Assembly (NCBI GenBank): GCA_013150955.1
Contig: JAADJD010000043.1
Span: 1 to 64,000 of the forward strand
Reading direction: 5' to 3'
Length of the DNA stretch: 64,000 nt
Source of the DNA: Calditrichota bacterium
GTDB lineage: Bacteria > Calditrichota > Calditrichia > RBG-13-44-9 > J042
How positions within the stretch are numbered: the first letter of the stretch is position 1; every line of letters starts with the position of its first letter. A model generated the notes under the pieces. The model made no database searches. It saw nothing but the letters and a program-made list of their open reading frames with translations, and was not told the origin of the DNA. Made by a program: the position numbers and the translations under genes. This document shows, piece after piece, positions 15,305 through 23,263 of the stretch.

Positions 15305-16558
15305 TTATGGGTTTCCAGCCATTTCAGAAGAAGCCGCCTCGGGGGCTTTCCACAACACCTGAATCCGATTCGCCTGTTGGGTCGTAATGTCTTCCTGATA
15401 AACGGCGTATTCCGGTCGCGGCCAATTCCACTCGGGGAATTTCTGGTAAATACTGCAAGCAAAATAATAGTCCACCTCGCCGCTGTTACGCGGAGATTTG
15501 CCCATCACCATTTCCCACAAATCCCGACTCTCCATGCAAAAATACACGTAAACCTCCCCGAAGGCCTGTCGCAAGCGTTCGTAGATAAACCGATACATTT
15601 GTTGCCGCAGGGGTTTGATGTAACGCATTTTACCGTCTCGACCCTTTATCTGCTCTCCCGCCAGGATGGGCGTTTTGGGAAAGCGCAGGCGGATGTTTTC
15701 TTTCAACGGCGGTGGTGTGCGGAAACTGCCCATGCTGATCCAGACGATCCGATCCGGTGAAACCACCTCCCGCAGGCGATCAATCAGCTCCGCGTACCCC
15801 TCTTTCCACTGGTGGTAGTAAATAATGGGATCGAAGTGCAGGCCAATGAAGAAACCGGCATCGTTAATCTTTTTCATCGCCTGCAACCGTTGCTCCAGTG
15901 TGGCCGCTTTGTGTTCCACGTGATGCACAATCCAATCGGGGTTCACCGACCAGGAAATGACCAGTTTCCGATAGGGCATCTCCAGCAAGTGATCCACGTG
16001 ATCGGTCTTGGTTTTCATCTCCAGAAGAATATTGGGTAGCTCCGCGACGGTAGCCGCCAGTTTTTCGGAAAGCCTCAGGATGGGATCCAGGGCCAGGCTG
16101 TCGGTGAGCTCCCCGGTGCCCACCCGTAAAATGCGTGCCGGGTTCGCCGCCGATAAATTCCGCAATTCTTCCTGGATGCGTTCATAATTGGTGTAGATGG
16201 TCATGGCCGGATTGGTAACATATCCCTGTAAAAAGCAGTAACTGCATTCGATAGGGCAATTGGTGGCCTCGTTGATCACCAGATAGTTACAACACCGATA
16301 CGTTTGTGACGTGTTGGTAGCGCCGGGGCAGTATTTAATGAAATCGCCTTTGTAGCGGGTCAGCCACAGGTATCGCTTTCCCTCGGTAAGCGGTACGTCG
16401 TGTACCCTTTCCAGAAACGCGTCCTCATGGGCGACTTCTTCCACCGGAAGATGAGCGTAGTAATCCAGGACTCGTCGGGTGATTTCGTCGTTGCGGGCGT
16501 CTCGATGCAAGAAAATCTTTTTGAATTTATAGGGAATTTGAATGGATGCGTTCTTCAT
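15305..16558 (-). CDS. Spore photoproduct lyase family radical SAM protein
   Basis: 417 residues from the ATG at 16558; a longer frame reaches into the upstream K+ channel gene and is less plausible. The radical SAM cluster motif CPIECSYCFLQGYV (C-x3-C-x2-C) with the following Tyr/Thr-rich stretch is diagnostic of the SPL family, which reverses thymine photoproducts in spore DNA using S-adenosylmethionine. Downstream segments such as LEMKTKTDHVDHLL and VISWSVNPDWIVHHVEH match the family layout. I do not see the extra conserved C-terminal Cys context well enough to say it repairs spore photoproduct. In a non-sporulating organism a different lesion or substrate is likely. Confidence 0.88.
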   Translation of the reverse strand: MKNASIQIPYKFKKIFLHRDARNDEITRRVLDYYAHLPVEEVAHEDAFLERVHDVPLTEGKRYLWLTRYKGDFIKYCPGATNTSQTYRCCNYLVINEATNCPIECSYCFLQGYVTNPAMTIYTNYERIQEELRNLSAANPARILRVGTGELTDSLALDPILRLSEKLAATVAELPNILLEMKTKTDHVDHLLEMPYRKLVISWSVNPDWIVHHVEHKAATLEQRLQAMKKINDAGFFIGLHFDPIIYYHQWKEGYAELIDRLREVVSPDRIVWISMGSFRTPPPLKENIRLRFPKTPILAGEQIKGRDGKMRYIKPLRQQMYRFIYERLRQAFGEVYVYFCMESRDLWEMVMGKSPRNSGEVDYYFACSIYQKFPEWNWPRPEYAVYQEDITTQQANRIQVLWKAPEAASSEMAGNP

Positions 16559-16611
16559 AACGTATCCATTATAATCCCATTTTTTTCTGTCTCCCAATAA
16601 AATTTTACTTT

Positions 16612-17640
16612 TTATCGGGTTGCTGCCGAAAGATCCTCTACCAGACACAGATTGTTCAGCTGCTGCAGGGCTTTCGCCGAACCGATGGCAATCAGCCGAT
16701 CCCCCTCCTGCACCACAGTGGAAGATGTAGGATTGTAGATGAATGTTCCATCTTTACGGAAAATGGCGATGACAATGATGTTCAGTTCCTTTCGCAGCGG
16801 GGTTTCCAGCAGGGTCTTTCCGATGAGCGGAGAATGCGGTTGTACCTGAATTTCTTCAAAATTTAAGTCCACACCGCGTTCCCGTGTCACCAGATCGATG
16901 AAGTCCACCACACCGGGTCGCAGCAGAACCTGCGCAATGCGCGTTCCCCCAATTTCATACGGTTTCACCACCCGATCCGCACCGGCTCGCTGCAGCTTGG
17001 TTGCCGTTTCTTCTTCCACTGCCCGCGCCACGATGAAAATATTAGGGTTCAGTACCTTGGCGGAAAGGGTAATAAACACGTTTTCGGCGTCGGTGGACAG
17101 CACCGCCACCAGACCCCTTGCCCGCTCAATCCGGGCTTTTAGCAGTATCTCATCCTGCGTCGCATCTCCGGCGACAAACAGAAACCCTTCTTCAATGATC
17201 TGCTCGATTTGCTGGGGATCTTTTTCAATGATGACGAATTCCTGACCGGCATTTTTCAGCTCCTCGCAAACGTGTTTACCCATTCGGCCATATCCGCAAA
17301 CGATGAAATGGTTTTTCACTTCATCCAGTTTCTTGCTCATCCGGCGTCTCCTGAAAATTTGAGTTTCGATAATGAATTGAACGATCCTCCCACCGGTGTA
17401 AGCGATGGTGGCCACCCCCGCAATGATCAACAATGTGGTGAAAAGGCGCCCCGCCGGGGTCAGCGGTTTGACTTCCATGAATCCGGTGGTGGAAATGGTG
17501 ATGATAGTCATGTAAAAAGAATCCAGCAGACTCCAGTGTTCCAGTAGCATGTATCCCAGCGTTCCTACCCCAATAATGACCAGCAACAGAAACACCGCAA
17601 ACCGAATCTGCTGAATGGTTTTTTCGTATAAGTATTCCAT
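16612..17640 (-). CDS. Two-TM potassium channel with RCK (TrkA-N/TrkA-C) domains
   Basis: 342 residues. Two membrane helices (about residues 12-33 and 65-90) flank a pore loop; an RCK/TrkA-N Rossmann domain (HFIVCGYGRMGKHV, about 110-230) and a TrkA-C domain (about 250-335) follow. This is the MthK-type layout, where ligand binding to RCK gates K+ flux. The filter reads TTGFMEV (residues 51-57) instead of TVGYGD, so the second glycine is replaced by Met; related GF/GY-x-E filters occur in bacterial channels, but ion selectivity should not be taken for granted. First gene of a leftward unit with the SPL-like gene, about 53 bp apart. Confidence 0.9.
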   Translation of the reverse strand: MEYLYEKTIQQIRFAVFLLLVIIGVGTLGYMLLEHWSLLDSFYMTIITISTTGFMEVKPLTPAGRLFTTLLIIAGVATIAYTGGRIVQFIIETQIFRRRRMSKKLDEVKNHFIVCGYGRMGKHVCEELKNAGQEFVIIEKDPQQIEQIIEEGFLFVAGDATQDEILLKARIERARGLVAVLSTDAENVFITLSAKVLNPNIFIVARAVEEETATKLQRAGADRVVKPYEIGGTRIAQVLLRPGVVDFIDLVTRERGVDLNFEEIQVQPHSPLIGKTLLETPLRKELNIIVIAIFRKDGTFIYNPTSSTVVQEGDRLIAIGSAKALQQLNNLCLVEDLSAATR

Positions 17641-17840
17641 TCACAAACAATCCGTTATGGGTGACTTACTTATATTCGCCCCACTTTCAGGTATGTTTAA
17701 AATTAATCAAAATTGCTGGAGAAATGAATCGACCGAAAAATTTTTCCGTAGGGAAGGAACGGTTCACGAAAAATGGAAGGCCTTGCTTTTCGTTTTTGCC
17801 GATGTCTATATTTTTGTTCTCATATGCAGGAAATCCATTC

Positions 17841-19784
17841 ATGAAACCATCGCTGACCAAGAAGCTGCTCATTCTGACCTTCCAATTGCTTTCCTATTTT
17901 CTTTTATTCAGCGGACTTTACGGGATCAGCGCACAATTTTTGCCGAGCGGTTCTCCTTACGTGGCGTTTTTGGTGACCATGGGGATCATTTTGCTGATCC
18001 ATTTCCCGTTTAACGAATGGTTGCACCGTTTCATCGATCATCAGTTTTATCGAAAAGTTTACCGGTTTCGGCGGATCATCGAGACGTTCAACCGGGAACT
18101 CAATACCATCATAGAGTACGAGCGGCTGATTAAGAAGATTGTTTACTATCTGGATAAAGCATTTGGGAGCAACCACTATGCCTTCTGGATATATAAGGAA
18201 CGCACCTTCGAGTTGCAGAATTCCCCATCCGGATTGAAGGGCGTTCCCCAGCGCTTTAATTATTCACCGGGCCGCAATCGCTGCCAGGTTTTCCACCATC
18301 CGTTTCGATTTATCGATCGCGGATGTCTGGAAAGTCGGTACGGTTCCTGTCAGAAACTGGTGAGGCTTTTGCAGGCCATACCCGATTTCGAATATGTGGT
18401 TCCCCTGGCCTTGAATGGGAAGATCTGGGGCTTGCTGGCATTTCATCGGTCAATTGCCTATTACATCGAAAGTCGGGAGATTCGGGACTATCTGTGCGGT
18501 CTGTTCCAGAAAATGACCAACGTGCTGGAGAATGCGGCCATTCATTCGGAAACCAAGCGAAAGTCCCTGCAAAACGAATTGCTGCTGGAAATTTCCAAGA
18601 AGATTAGCTCCACGTTGAATTTCCGCGAGGTACTGGAGCAGATCATCGACTCCGTCTCCCGGCTGGTTTCCTACGATGCAGCGGCCATATTCATTACCGA
18701 TCAGGATCGGGGAATCCTGCGTCATATGGTGACCCGGGGATACGATCGCAAATTGCTGGACAAAATGCCGCTGAAGCTGAATCAGGGTATTGCCGGGTGG
18801 GTCATTCGCACGCGCAAAAGCAGTATCATCCCGGATGTGCGCAAGGATCCCCATTATTATTCGTTGCGGAAACAAACCCGTTCGCAGCTGACCATTCCCC
18901 TTTTTAGTGGCGAGAAAGTGATTGGGGTGCTGGTGCTGGAGAGCGATCAGCCCAACCATTATACCCACGCAGATCTGGAATTGTTGACCTCGCTGGCCAG
19001 CCTGGCGTCGATTGCCATTGCCAATGCGCAGCTTTACGAGGATTCCCTGAAAAAGAAAAAGCTGGAGAGCGAATTGCTGGTGGCCTCCAGCGTGCAACAG
19101 GCGTTGCTTCCTCAAAGACCTCCGCGGGTCGAAGGTTTGCAGATCGATGTGTTGAACATTCCCAGTTTGATTGTTGGGGGAGACTTGTACGATTTGTTCC
19201 GGATAAAGGGGAATAAGCTGGGACTGGCCATCGGCGATGTTTCTGGCAAAGGGGCCCCGGGGGCTATTTTGATGGCCATGGTGTATGCCGGATTTAAAAG
19301 TCTGTTGAAAGAGATCTGGGAAGTCTCTGAGATTGTGGCCCACCTGAACAACTTCCTGGTGGAAACCACCACCGAAGGGTACTTCACCACCTTTTTCTTT
19401 GGAATTATCGATCCCGAGCTTAAGCAATTCACCTATTGTAATGCGGGGCACAATCCCCCTTTCCATTTCCGCAAGGACGGGCAGATCGACCATTTGATGG
19501 ATGGCGGAACCGTGCTGGGATTTCTGCGCGATCAAAGCTACGTGCAAAAGACCATTCAACTGGAGTCTGGCGATTATCTGGTTTTTTACACGGACGGGAT
19601 CACGGAATTGAAGAATTCCATGGGAGAGGAATTTGGTGAGGAGCGGTTAATCCGGCTCATTCGGGAAAATCAGGGAAAGTCCCCCCGCGAATTGAAGAAC
19701 GAGGTGATGAAGGCCCTGCGCAGCTTCACCCGCCGGTCTACCTTTCAGGACGACGTGACGTTGATTATTGTGTATGTGGAGTGA
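17841..19784 (+). CDS. Membrane-linked GAF-domain PP2C (SpoIIE/RsbU-type) phosphatase
   Basis: 647 residues from the ATG preceded by AGGAAA; longer in-frame starts (17661, 17724) add an AT-rich, low-complexity N terminus. Two hydrophobic helices (about residues 8-27 and 33-53) anchor the protein. They are followed by a degenerate GAF-like region, a clear GAF domain (about 220-380) and a PP2C-type phosphatase domain (about 400-645) with GGDLYDLF, GDVSGKGAPGA, YCNAGHNPP and YTDGITE metal-binding motifs. Proteins of this type dephosphorylate anti-sigma antagonist (STAS) proteins in partner-switching stress or developmental pathways. No anti-sigma kinase or STAS gene is in the window, so the partner is unknown. 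Confidence 0.9.
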   Translation: MKPSLTKKLLILTFQLLSYFLLFSGLYGISAQFLPSGSPYVAFLVTMGIILLIHFPFNEWLHRFIDHQFYRKVYRFRRIIETFNRELNTIIEYERLIKKIVYYLDKAFGSNHYAFWIYKERTFELQNSPSGLKGVPQRFNYSPGRNRCQVFHHPFRFIDRGCLESRYGSCQKLVRLLQAIPDFEYVVPLALNGKIWGLLAFHRSIAYYIESREIRDYLCGLFQKMTNVLENAAIHSETKRKSLQNELLLEISKKISSTLNFREVLEQIIDSVSRLVSYDAAAIFITDQDRGILRHMVTRGYDRKLLDKMPLKLNQGIAGWVIRTRKSSIIPDVRKDPHYYSLRKQTRSQLTIPLFSGEKVIGVLVLESDQPNHYTHADLELLTSLASLASIAIANAQLYEDSLKKKKLESELLVASSVQQALLPQRPPRVEGLQIDVLNIPSLIVGGDLYDLFRIKGNKLGLAIGDVSGKGAPGAILMAMVYAGFKSLLKEIWEVSEIVAHLNNFLVETTTEGYFTTFFFGIIDPELKQFTYCNAGHNPPFHFRKDGQIDHLMDGGTVLGFLRDQSYVQKTIQLESGDYLVFYTDGITELKNSMGEEFGEERLIRLIRENQGKSPRELKNEVMKALRSFTRRSTFQDDVTLIIVYVE

Positions 19785-19804
19785 AAATAGTCCCAAATAA
19801 AGCG

Positions 19805-19957
19805 CTAAACCACGAATCACGCGAATGAACTCGAATAATATCAACAAAATAGCGAATATATCCGGGAAAACATATTCATCCAGGTAGAATCAAGTGCATT
19901 TTATTATTTTTATTGGCGTTAATTCGCCTATTTCATAGGCTAACGCATAATCTGGGG
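19805..19957 (-). repeat. Dispersed palindromic repeat, copy C (reverse orientation)
   Basis: Reverse copy: aaccacgaatcacgcgaatg, then ttcatccaggtagaatcaag (the reverse complement of the forward core), then taattcgcct. It is nearly identical to the reverse part of copy I at 56280. It lies in the convergent gap after the phosphatase gene. Confidence 0.8.
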
Positions 19958-20096
19958 TAATTAAGTATCTTCAAAATTCAAAATTTGAAAGATGAGAACT
20001 TTTTGGTTGTAAAACGCGTTTATTTTCGTCAATTACATAAGGATAAAAACATCAATGGCTGTCACAAACCATTCCATTCTTAATATGAGGAAGGAG

Positions 20097-20124
20097 GGGG
20101 CATACATCAATGATGCCCCCTTTT
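20097..20124 (+). terminator. Strong GC hairpin with short T-tract
   Basis: GGGGGCAT paired with ATGCCCCC (8-bp stem, 9-base loop) followed by TTTT on the plus strand. It lies 13 bases beyond the stop of the convergent lipoprotein gene. It is rightward-oriented if intrinsic; as a leftward terminator it lacks a U-tract. A 32-codon open frame (20055-20153) runs across it and is not called. Confidence 0.45.
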
Positions 20125-20136
20125 GCTGGTCCTATA

Positions 20137-21150
20137 TCAATTTGTCTTTTTAATTAGTGACAACGCCTGGGCTTTTGCTTTAAGCTTTTTTGGAGATGGG
20201 ATATTGATCTTCTTAATCGATTGTGTTCGAGAGACAATTTGTCGATCACTGGCTGGACCAAATGGAAGTTGGACAACAGCCTCAATTGCGAAGTCTCCTA
20301 CTAGAAAGGGTTGCCAAGCGTCAGCATTTATATCATAATAAAATGAAAAACCAGATGGACTACTATCGATTGCAATTGTTGGAATTTGTGAATTCAAGAT
20401 AATCCCTATGGAAACATCTCCACTAAATATCCCGTTCGTGGGAGGTTCCCATATTAAGTCAATCCTGTACCATTTAAATTGTGCTGAGATGTCTTCAGGG
20501 CCGAAATAAACGTCTAATAGATAAGTTCTGGCGGTATCTTGAACATCCATTATGAAAATAGATATGCTGCCAGGGTTTCCATACCAATTTAAATACAAAT
20601 CAATACTTTTTAGAAATGCTTTTGATCTGGGGAAATTTAAAGTTGCAGCGTATCCCAATCCTCCGGAAATTTCCTGATAGAATTGGTCAAATGTTGAATA
20701 AACATCTTCGTAATCAGTAATTTCTTGTAATTTAATGATAATTGGTGACATATCTTCCACAATGTCTACATTTTTAAATCCTTCAAATAGATCGAACCGA
20801 AGACTTTTATCTATCAATGCACCAGTGATAAGAATGTCTTTATTTCCCACTGGAAGATCAAAGGTCCCCTTTGCTTCCCATCTATCCCCATTTCTAAAAA
20901 TGTTTAATTTTTCCCTAATATCTGTTTCCAGTCCTTCGCCAGAAATTTCCACCTCTACAACATTTATGTTACGTCTTGAACTAGTGGGTCCTGCGATATG
21001 TCCCTCTTTATTCTCCAGCTGAATGCCCAGCTGAACTGGAACCTTCGATTCCGCTTGAATGGGATTTTTTTCTTTTGAACATCCAATCATTAGAAGGGAA
21101 AGGAATAGAAAAAGGGTTATTGTGATGGCGCTATATTTGTAAGGTTTCAT
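20137..21150 (-). CDS. AT-rich predicted lipoprotein of unknown function
   Basis: 337 residues with a signal peptide and lipobox LLMIGC (Cys about 24) followed by SKEKNP, typical of exported lipoproteins. The mature part has beta-rich segments and Asp/Asn-rich loops, without a domain I recognise. Codon use is clearly richer in A+T than in nearly all other genes here (many AAT, ATA, TTA and AGA codons), suggesting a different origin. It lies 12 bp after the CsgG-like gene on the same strand, so both may form an operon. It could be the partner that the CsgG-like protein exports or senses, but nothing in its sequence shows this. Confidence 0.75.
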   Translation of the reverse strand: MKPYKYSAITITLFLFLSLLMIGCSKEKNPIQAESKVPVQLGIQLENKEGHIAGPTSSRRNINVVEVEISGEGLETDIREKLNIFRNGDRWEAKGTFDLPVGNKDILITGALIDKSLRFDLFEGFKNVDIVEDMSPIIIKLQEITDYEDVYSTFDQFYQEISGGLGYAATLNFPRSKAFLKSIDLYLNWYGNPGSISIFIMDVQDTARTYLLDVYFGPEDISAQFKWYRIDLIWEPPTNGIFSGDVSIGIILNSQIPTIAIDSSPSGFSFYYDINADAWQPFLVGDFAIEAVVQLPFGPASDRQIVSRTQSIKKINIPSPKKLKAKAQALSLIKKTN

Positions 21151-21162
21151 CTCATCCTCCTC

Positions 21163-21915
21163 CTAATCGTTCAGTGGAACCACGATTTCAACCGAAACGG
21201 TGGTCGGGCCAGTGTCTTCTTTTTTACTGAGTAATGCCAGCGCAACGAGTCCCCCTCCAACCAGCGCGGCTCCACCCAGAATGTACAGCATGGTGTTCCC
21301 ACCGCCGGATTTTTTCACCGGACGAACCGGACGTGCTGGCCGACGGGCAACTGGTTTTTTGGGCATTTTAGCGGGCGTTGCTTTTTTCAATTTTTTGGTG
21401 GGCGGTGCAGGTTCCCCAACCAGCTCGCGTTCAATGCCGGCTGCCAGATCGTCCATTAGCTGAAAAATCTGCCGCCCCACGTTTCCCTGAACCACTTCCG
21501 CCTTTAACACCTTGCTGGTCTCCACATCAATCAAGCGGGCATTAATGCGAATCAATCCCCCAATTTCCAGAAAGCTGCCCACCAGAATAGCATTGGCACC
21601 TACCGCTCGCCCGATTTCCACCGCTTTGCTTTGATCCACAATCCCCGCAAAACTTAAATTCATCTCTTTCAATGCGTCTTCCAGGCGACTCCGCTCCACA
21701 ATGGTAAGCTTACCACTCTTGGCCAGGCGGGTGATTAACGCCTCGGGAATGGCCTTCTGGAGATAGTCATAATCTTTCTTTCCCGAGGTGTTTAAAAAGT
21801 CCATGATTGCGATGGTGATTTTATCCTTCTCGGTTACCGCACTCCACAGATAACCGGGAAGCACGATCTGCAGAAAAAAAGAAAAAAGAACAATCGTACC
21901 AATTATTTTTTTCAT
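21163..21915 (-). CDS. CsgG/LpoB-like envelope protein
   Basis: 250 residues from the ATG behind GGAGGT; an in-frame ATG at 21987 adds 24 residues without a ribosome site. The signal peptide (KKIIGTIVLFSFFLQIVLPG) is followed by a CsgG/FlgO-like fold: KITIAIMDFLNTSGKKDYDYL, LITRLAKSGKLTIVERSRL, then AVGANAILVGSFLEIGG and INARLIDVETSKVL. A Pro/Lys/Arg-rich linker (about residues 165-215) and one hydrophobic helix (TMLYILGGAALVGGGLVALALL) end the protein. The C-terminal membrane helix and basic linker are not part of curli-secretion CsgG, so it is more likely a lipoprotein-like or peptidoglycan-associated member than a secretion pore. The probable partner is the adjacent lipoprotein. Confidence 0.82.
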   Translation of the reverse strand: MKKIIGTIVLFSFFLQIVLPGYLWSAVTEKDKITIAIMDFLNTSGKKDYDYLQKAIPEALITRLAKSGKLTIVERSRLEDALKEMNLSFAGIVDQSKAVEIGRAVGANAILVGSFLEIGGLIRINARLIDVETSKVLKAEVVQGNVGRQIFQLMDDLAAGIERELVGEPAPPTKKLKKATPAKMPKKPVARRPARPVRPVKKSGGGNTMLYILGGAALVGGGLVALALLSKKEDTGPTTVSVEIVVPLND

Positions 21916-22040
21916 GAAAATGACCTCCAGGAATTTATGTCTGTGTACCCCTCTATTTGTCGGTGAATCATAGAAAAAGATTAACATTTTGAAGTGATCT
22001 ATTTCTCGACCTCTTCATGGCAAAATTTTAACAATTTTAA

Positions 22041-22077
22041 GGTTAAACAATTTATATTTTGTATATTAATTTGTCAA
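22041..22077 (-). promoter_or_regulatory. Possible promoter of the CsgG-like/lipoprotein unit
   Basis: On the minus strand TTGACA (within plus 22070-22077) is followed 15-16 bases later by TATAAA/ATAAAT in a very AT-rich stretch. The -10 choice is ambiguous. It leaves a leader of about 115 bases before the ATG at 21915. Confidence 0.4.
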
Positions 22078-22174
22078 GGAATTAAACGCTGGATGGGGAA
22101 AAGATTTAACAGTAAATACCTGTTTTTATTAAGGATTTTTTCATAAGCAGGCATTATTCCTGAAAGTTTATACA

Positions 22175-22876
22175 ATGCGTATTCTGGCAATTTTTGCACA
22201 TCCGGATGATGAGTCTTATGGGCCGGGAGGAACACTGGCCAAATATGCCCGGGAAGGGCACGAGGTGTTTTTGCTGACTTTTACCCGCGGTGAAGCCGGT
22301 ACACTGGGAATTTGTAAAAATATGGCTCCAGATGAAAAGGCACGCATGCGGCGGCAGGAGCTGTTGTGTGCCGCAAGGGTTCTGGGTATTCGAGATGTGC
22401 AGGTGCTGACCTACCCCGATGGCCAGTTGAACACCATTTCTTATGCCGAAGGGGAATCGGTGGTCATGAAGGAAATCGACCGCGTTCGTCCCGACACGGT
22501 TATCACCTTTCATGACCGGGGCATTTCCGGTCATCCGGATCATGTGGTGGTTGCCCGCTGGTGCCGTAATGCTGTTCGGCAAAGGGATGCGGATATCCGG
22601 TTGTTTTATTTTGGATTAAGCCCGCAGCAAGCCTCACGCATTCCCAATCGACAATTGTTTCCCATTCCTCCCTCAGACATCACCCATGCCATTTCGGTTA
22701 AGGAATATTTACCGTTTAAAATAAAGGCCATACACTGCCATCAATCCCAGCTGGAACTGTGGCAGATGCTGCAATCGGTGGAAGGAGGATACGTTCACAA
22801 TGCAGAGGTGGAATACTTTATGCAGGTCTGGCCACCACCGGCATATGGTGCGGTCGCGGTGGATTTGCAGGAATAA
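22175..22876 (+). CDS. PIG-L family deacetylase
   Basis: 233 residues. The zinc-binding motif AHPDDE (residues 8-13) at the start and the second metal/catalytic segment HPDHVVVARW near the middle define the GlcNAc-PI de-N-acetylase/LmbE family, which removes acetyl groups from N-acetylglucosamine-type sugars (BshB in bacillithiol and MshB in mycothiol synthesis belong here). No other thiol-cofactor biosynthesis gene is nearby, so the substrate is unknown. It is the first gene of a tight rightward operon (15-bp gaps) with an SNase-like nuclease and a PPDK_N protein. The ATG lacks a strong Shine-Dalgarno sequence. Confidence 0.9.
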   Translation: MRILAIFAHPDDESYGPGGTLAKYAREGHEVFLLTFTRGEAGTLGICKNMAPDEKARMRRQELLCAARVLGIRDVQVLTYPDGQLNTISYAEGESVVMKEIDRVRPDTVITFHDRGISGHPDHVVVARWCRNAVRQRDADIRLFYFGLSPQQASRIPNRQLFPIPPSDITHAISVKEYLPFKIKAIHCHQSQLELWQMLQSVEGGYVHNAEVEYFMQVWPPPAYGAVAVDLQE

Positions 22877-22891
22877 GATGGGGGAATTTGC

Positions 22892-23248
22892 ATGAACAGA
22901 TTGGATTTTCTTTACCATTACCGGGCAACCGTGGTTTCCGTGTATGATGGGGACACGCTTCGGGTGGATATCGATCTGGGGTTAAATACCTGGATCCGAA
23001 ATGAGAAGGTACGGCTGGCGCGCATTGATGCCCCGGAAATTCGCGGGAAAGAACGGGCAAGAGGCCTTGCGGCCAGGGATTTTCTTCGGCAAATGGTTCT
23101 GAATCGGGAAATTATTTTACAAACCATACGGGATCGTAAGGGGAAATATGGGCGGTACCTGGGCGAGATCTGGCTGGAGCAAAATGGGCAATGGATCAAT
23201 ATAAATGATCAGATGGTTGCCAGGGGTTTTGCCGAATACGTGAAATAA
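22892..23248 (+). CDS. Thermonuclease (SNase)-family protein
   Basis: 118 residues, an SNase fold reduced to its core. The motifs VYDGDTLRVDIDLG (metal-binding Asp), VRLARIDAPEIRGKERARG (catalytic Arg and Glu) and KYGRYLGEIWL (second Arg) are all present, so it is probably an active Ca-dependent phosphodiesterase. There is no signal peptide, unlike secreted staphylococcal nuclease, so it should act in the cytoplasm. A GGGGGAAT site precedes the ATG. It lies 15 bp from both neighbours in the same operon. Confidence 0.9.
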   Translation: MNRLDFLYHYRATVVSVYDGDTLRVDIDLGLNTWIRNEKVRLARIDAPEIRGKERARGLAARDFLRQMVLNREIILQTIRDRKGKYGRYLGEIWLEQNGQWININDQMVARGFAEYVK

Positions 23249-23263
23249 AGACAGGAAGAGACC

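Noticed and set aside
19800..19990. CRISPR-like reading of the dispersed repeats
   Set aside because: The units are spread over 50 kb, vary in length and orientation, and have no regular spacers or cas genes.
20055..20153. 32-codon ORF crossing the GGGGGCAT hairpin
   Set aside because: It has an AAGGA site, but the frame is forced through a perfect hairpin, and its composition is not coding-like; kept only as a note.
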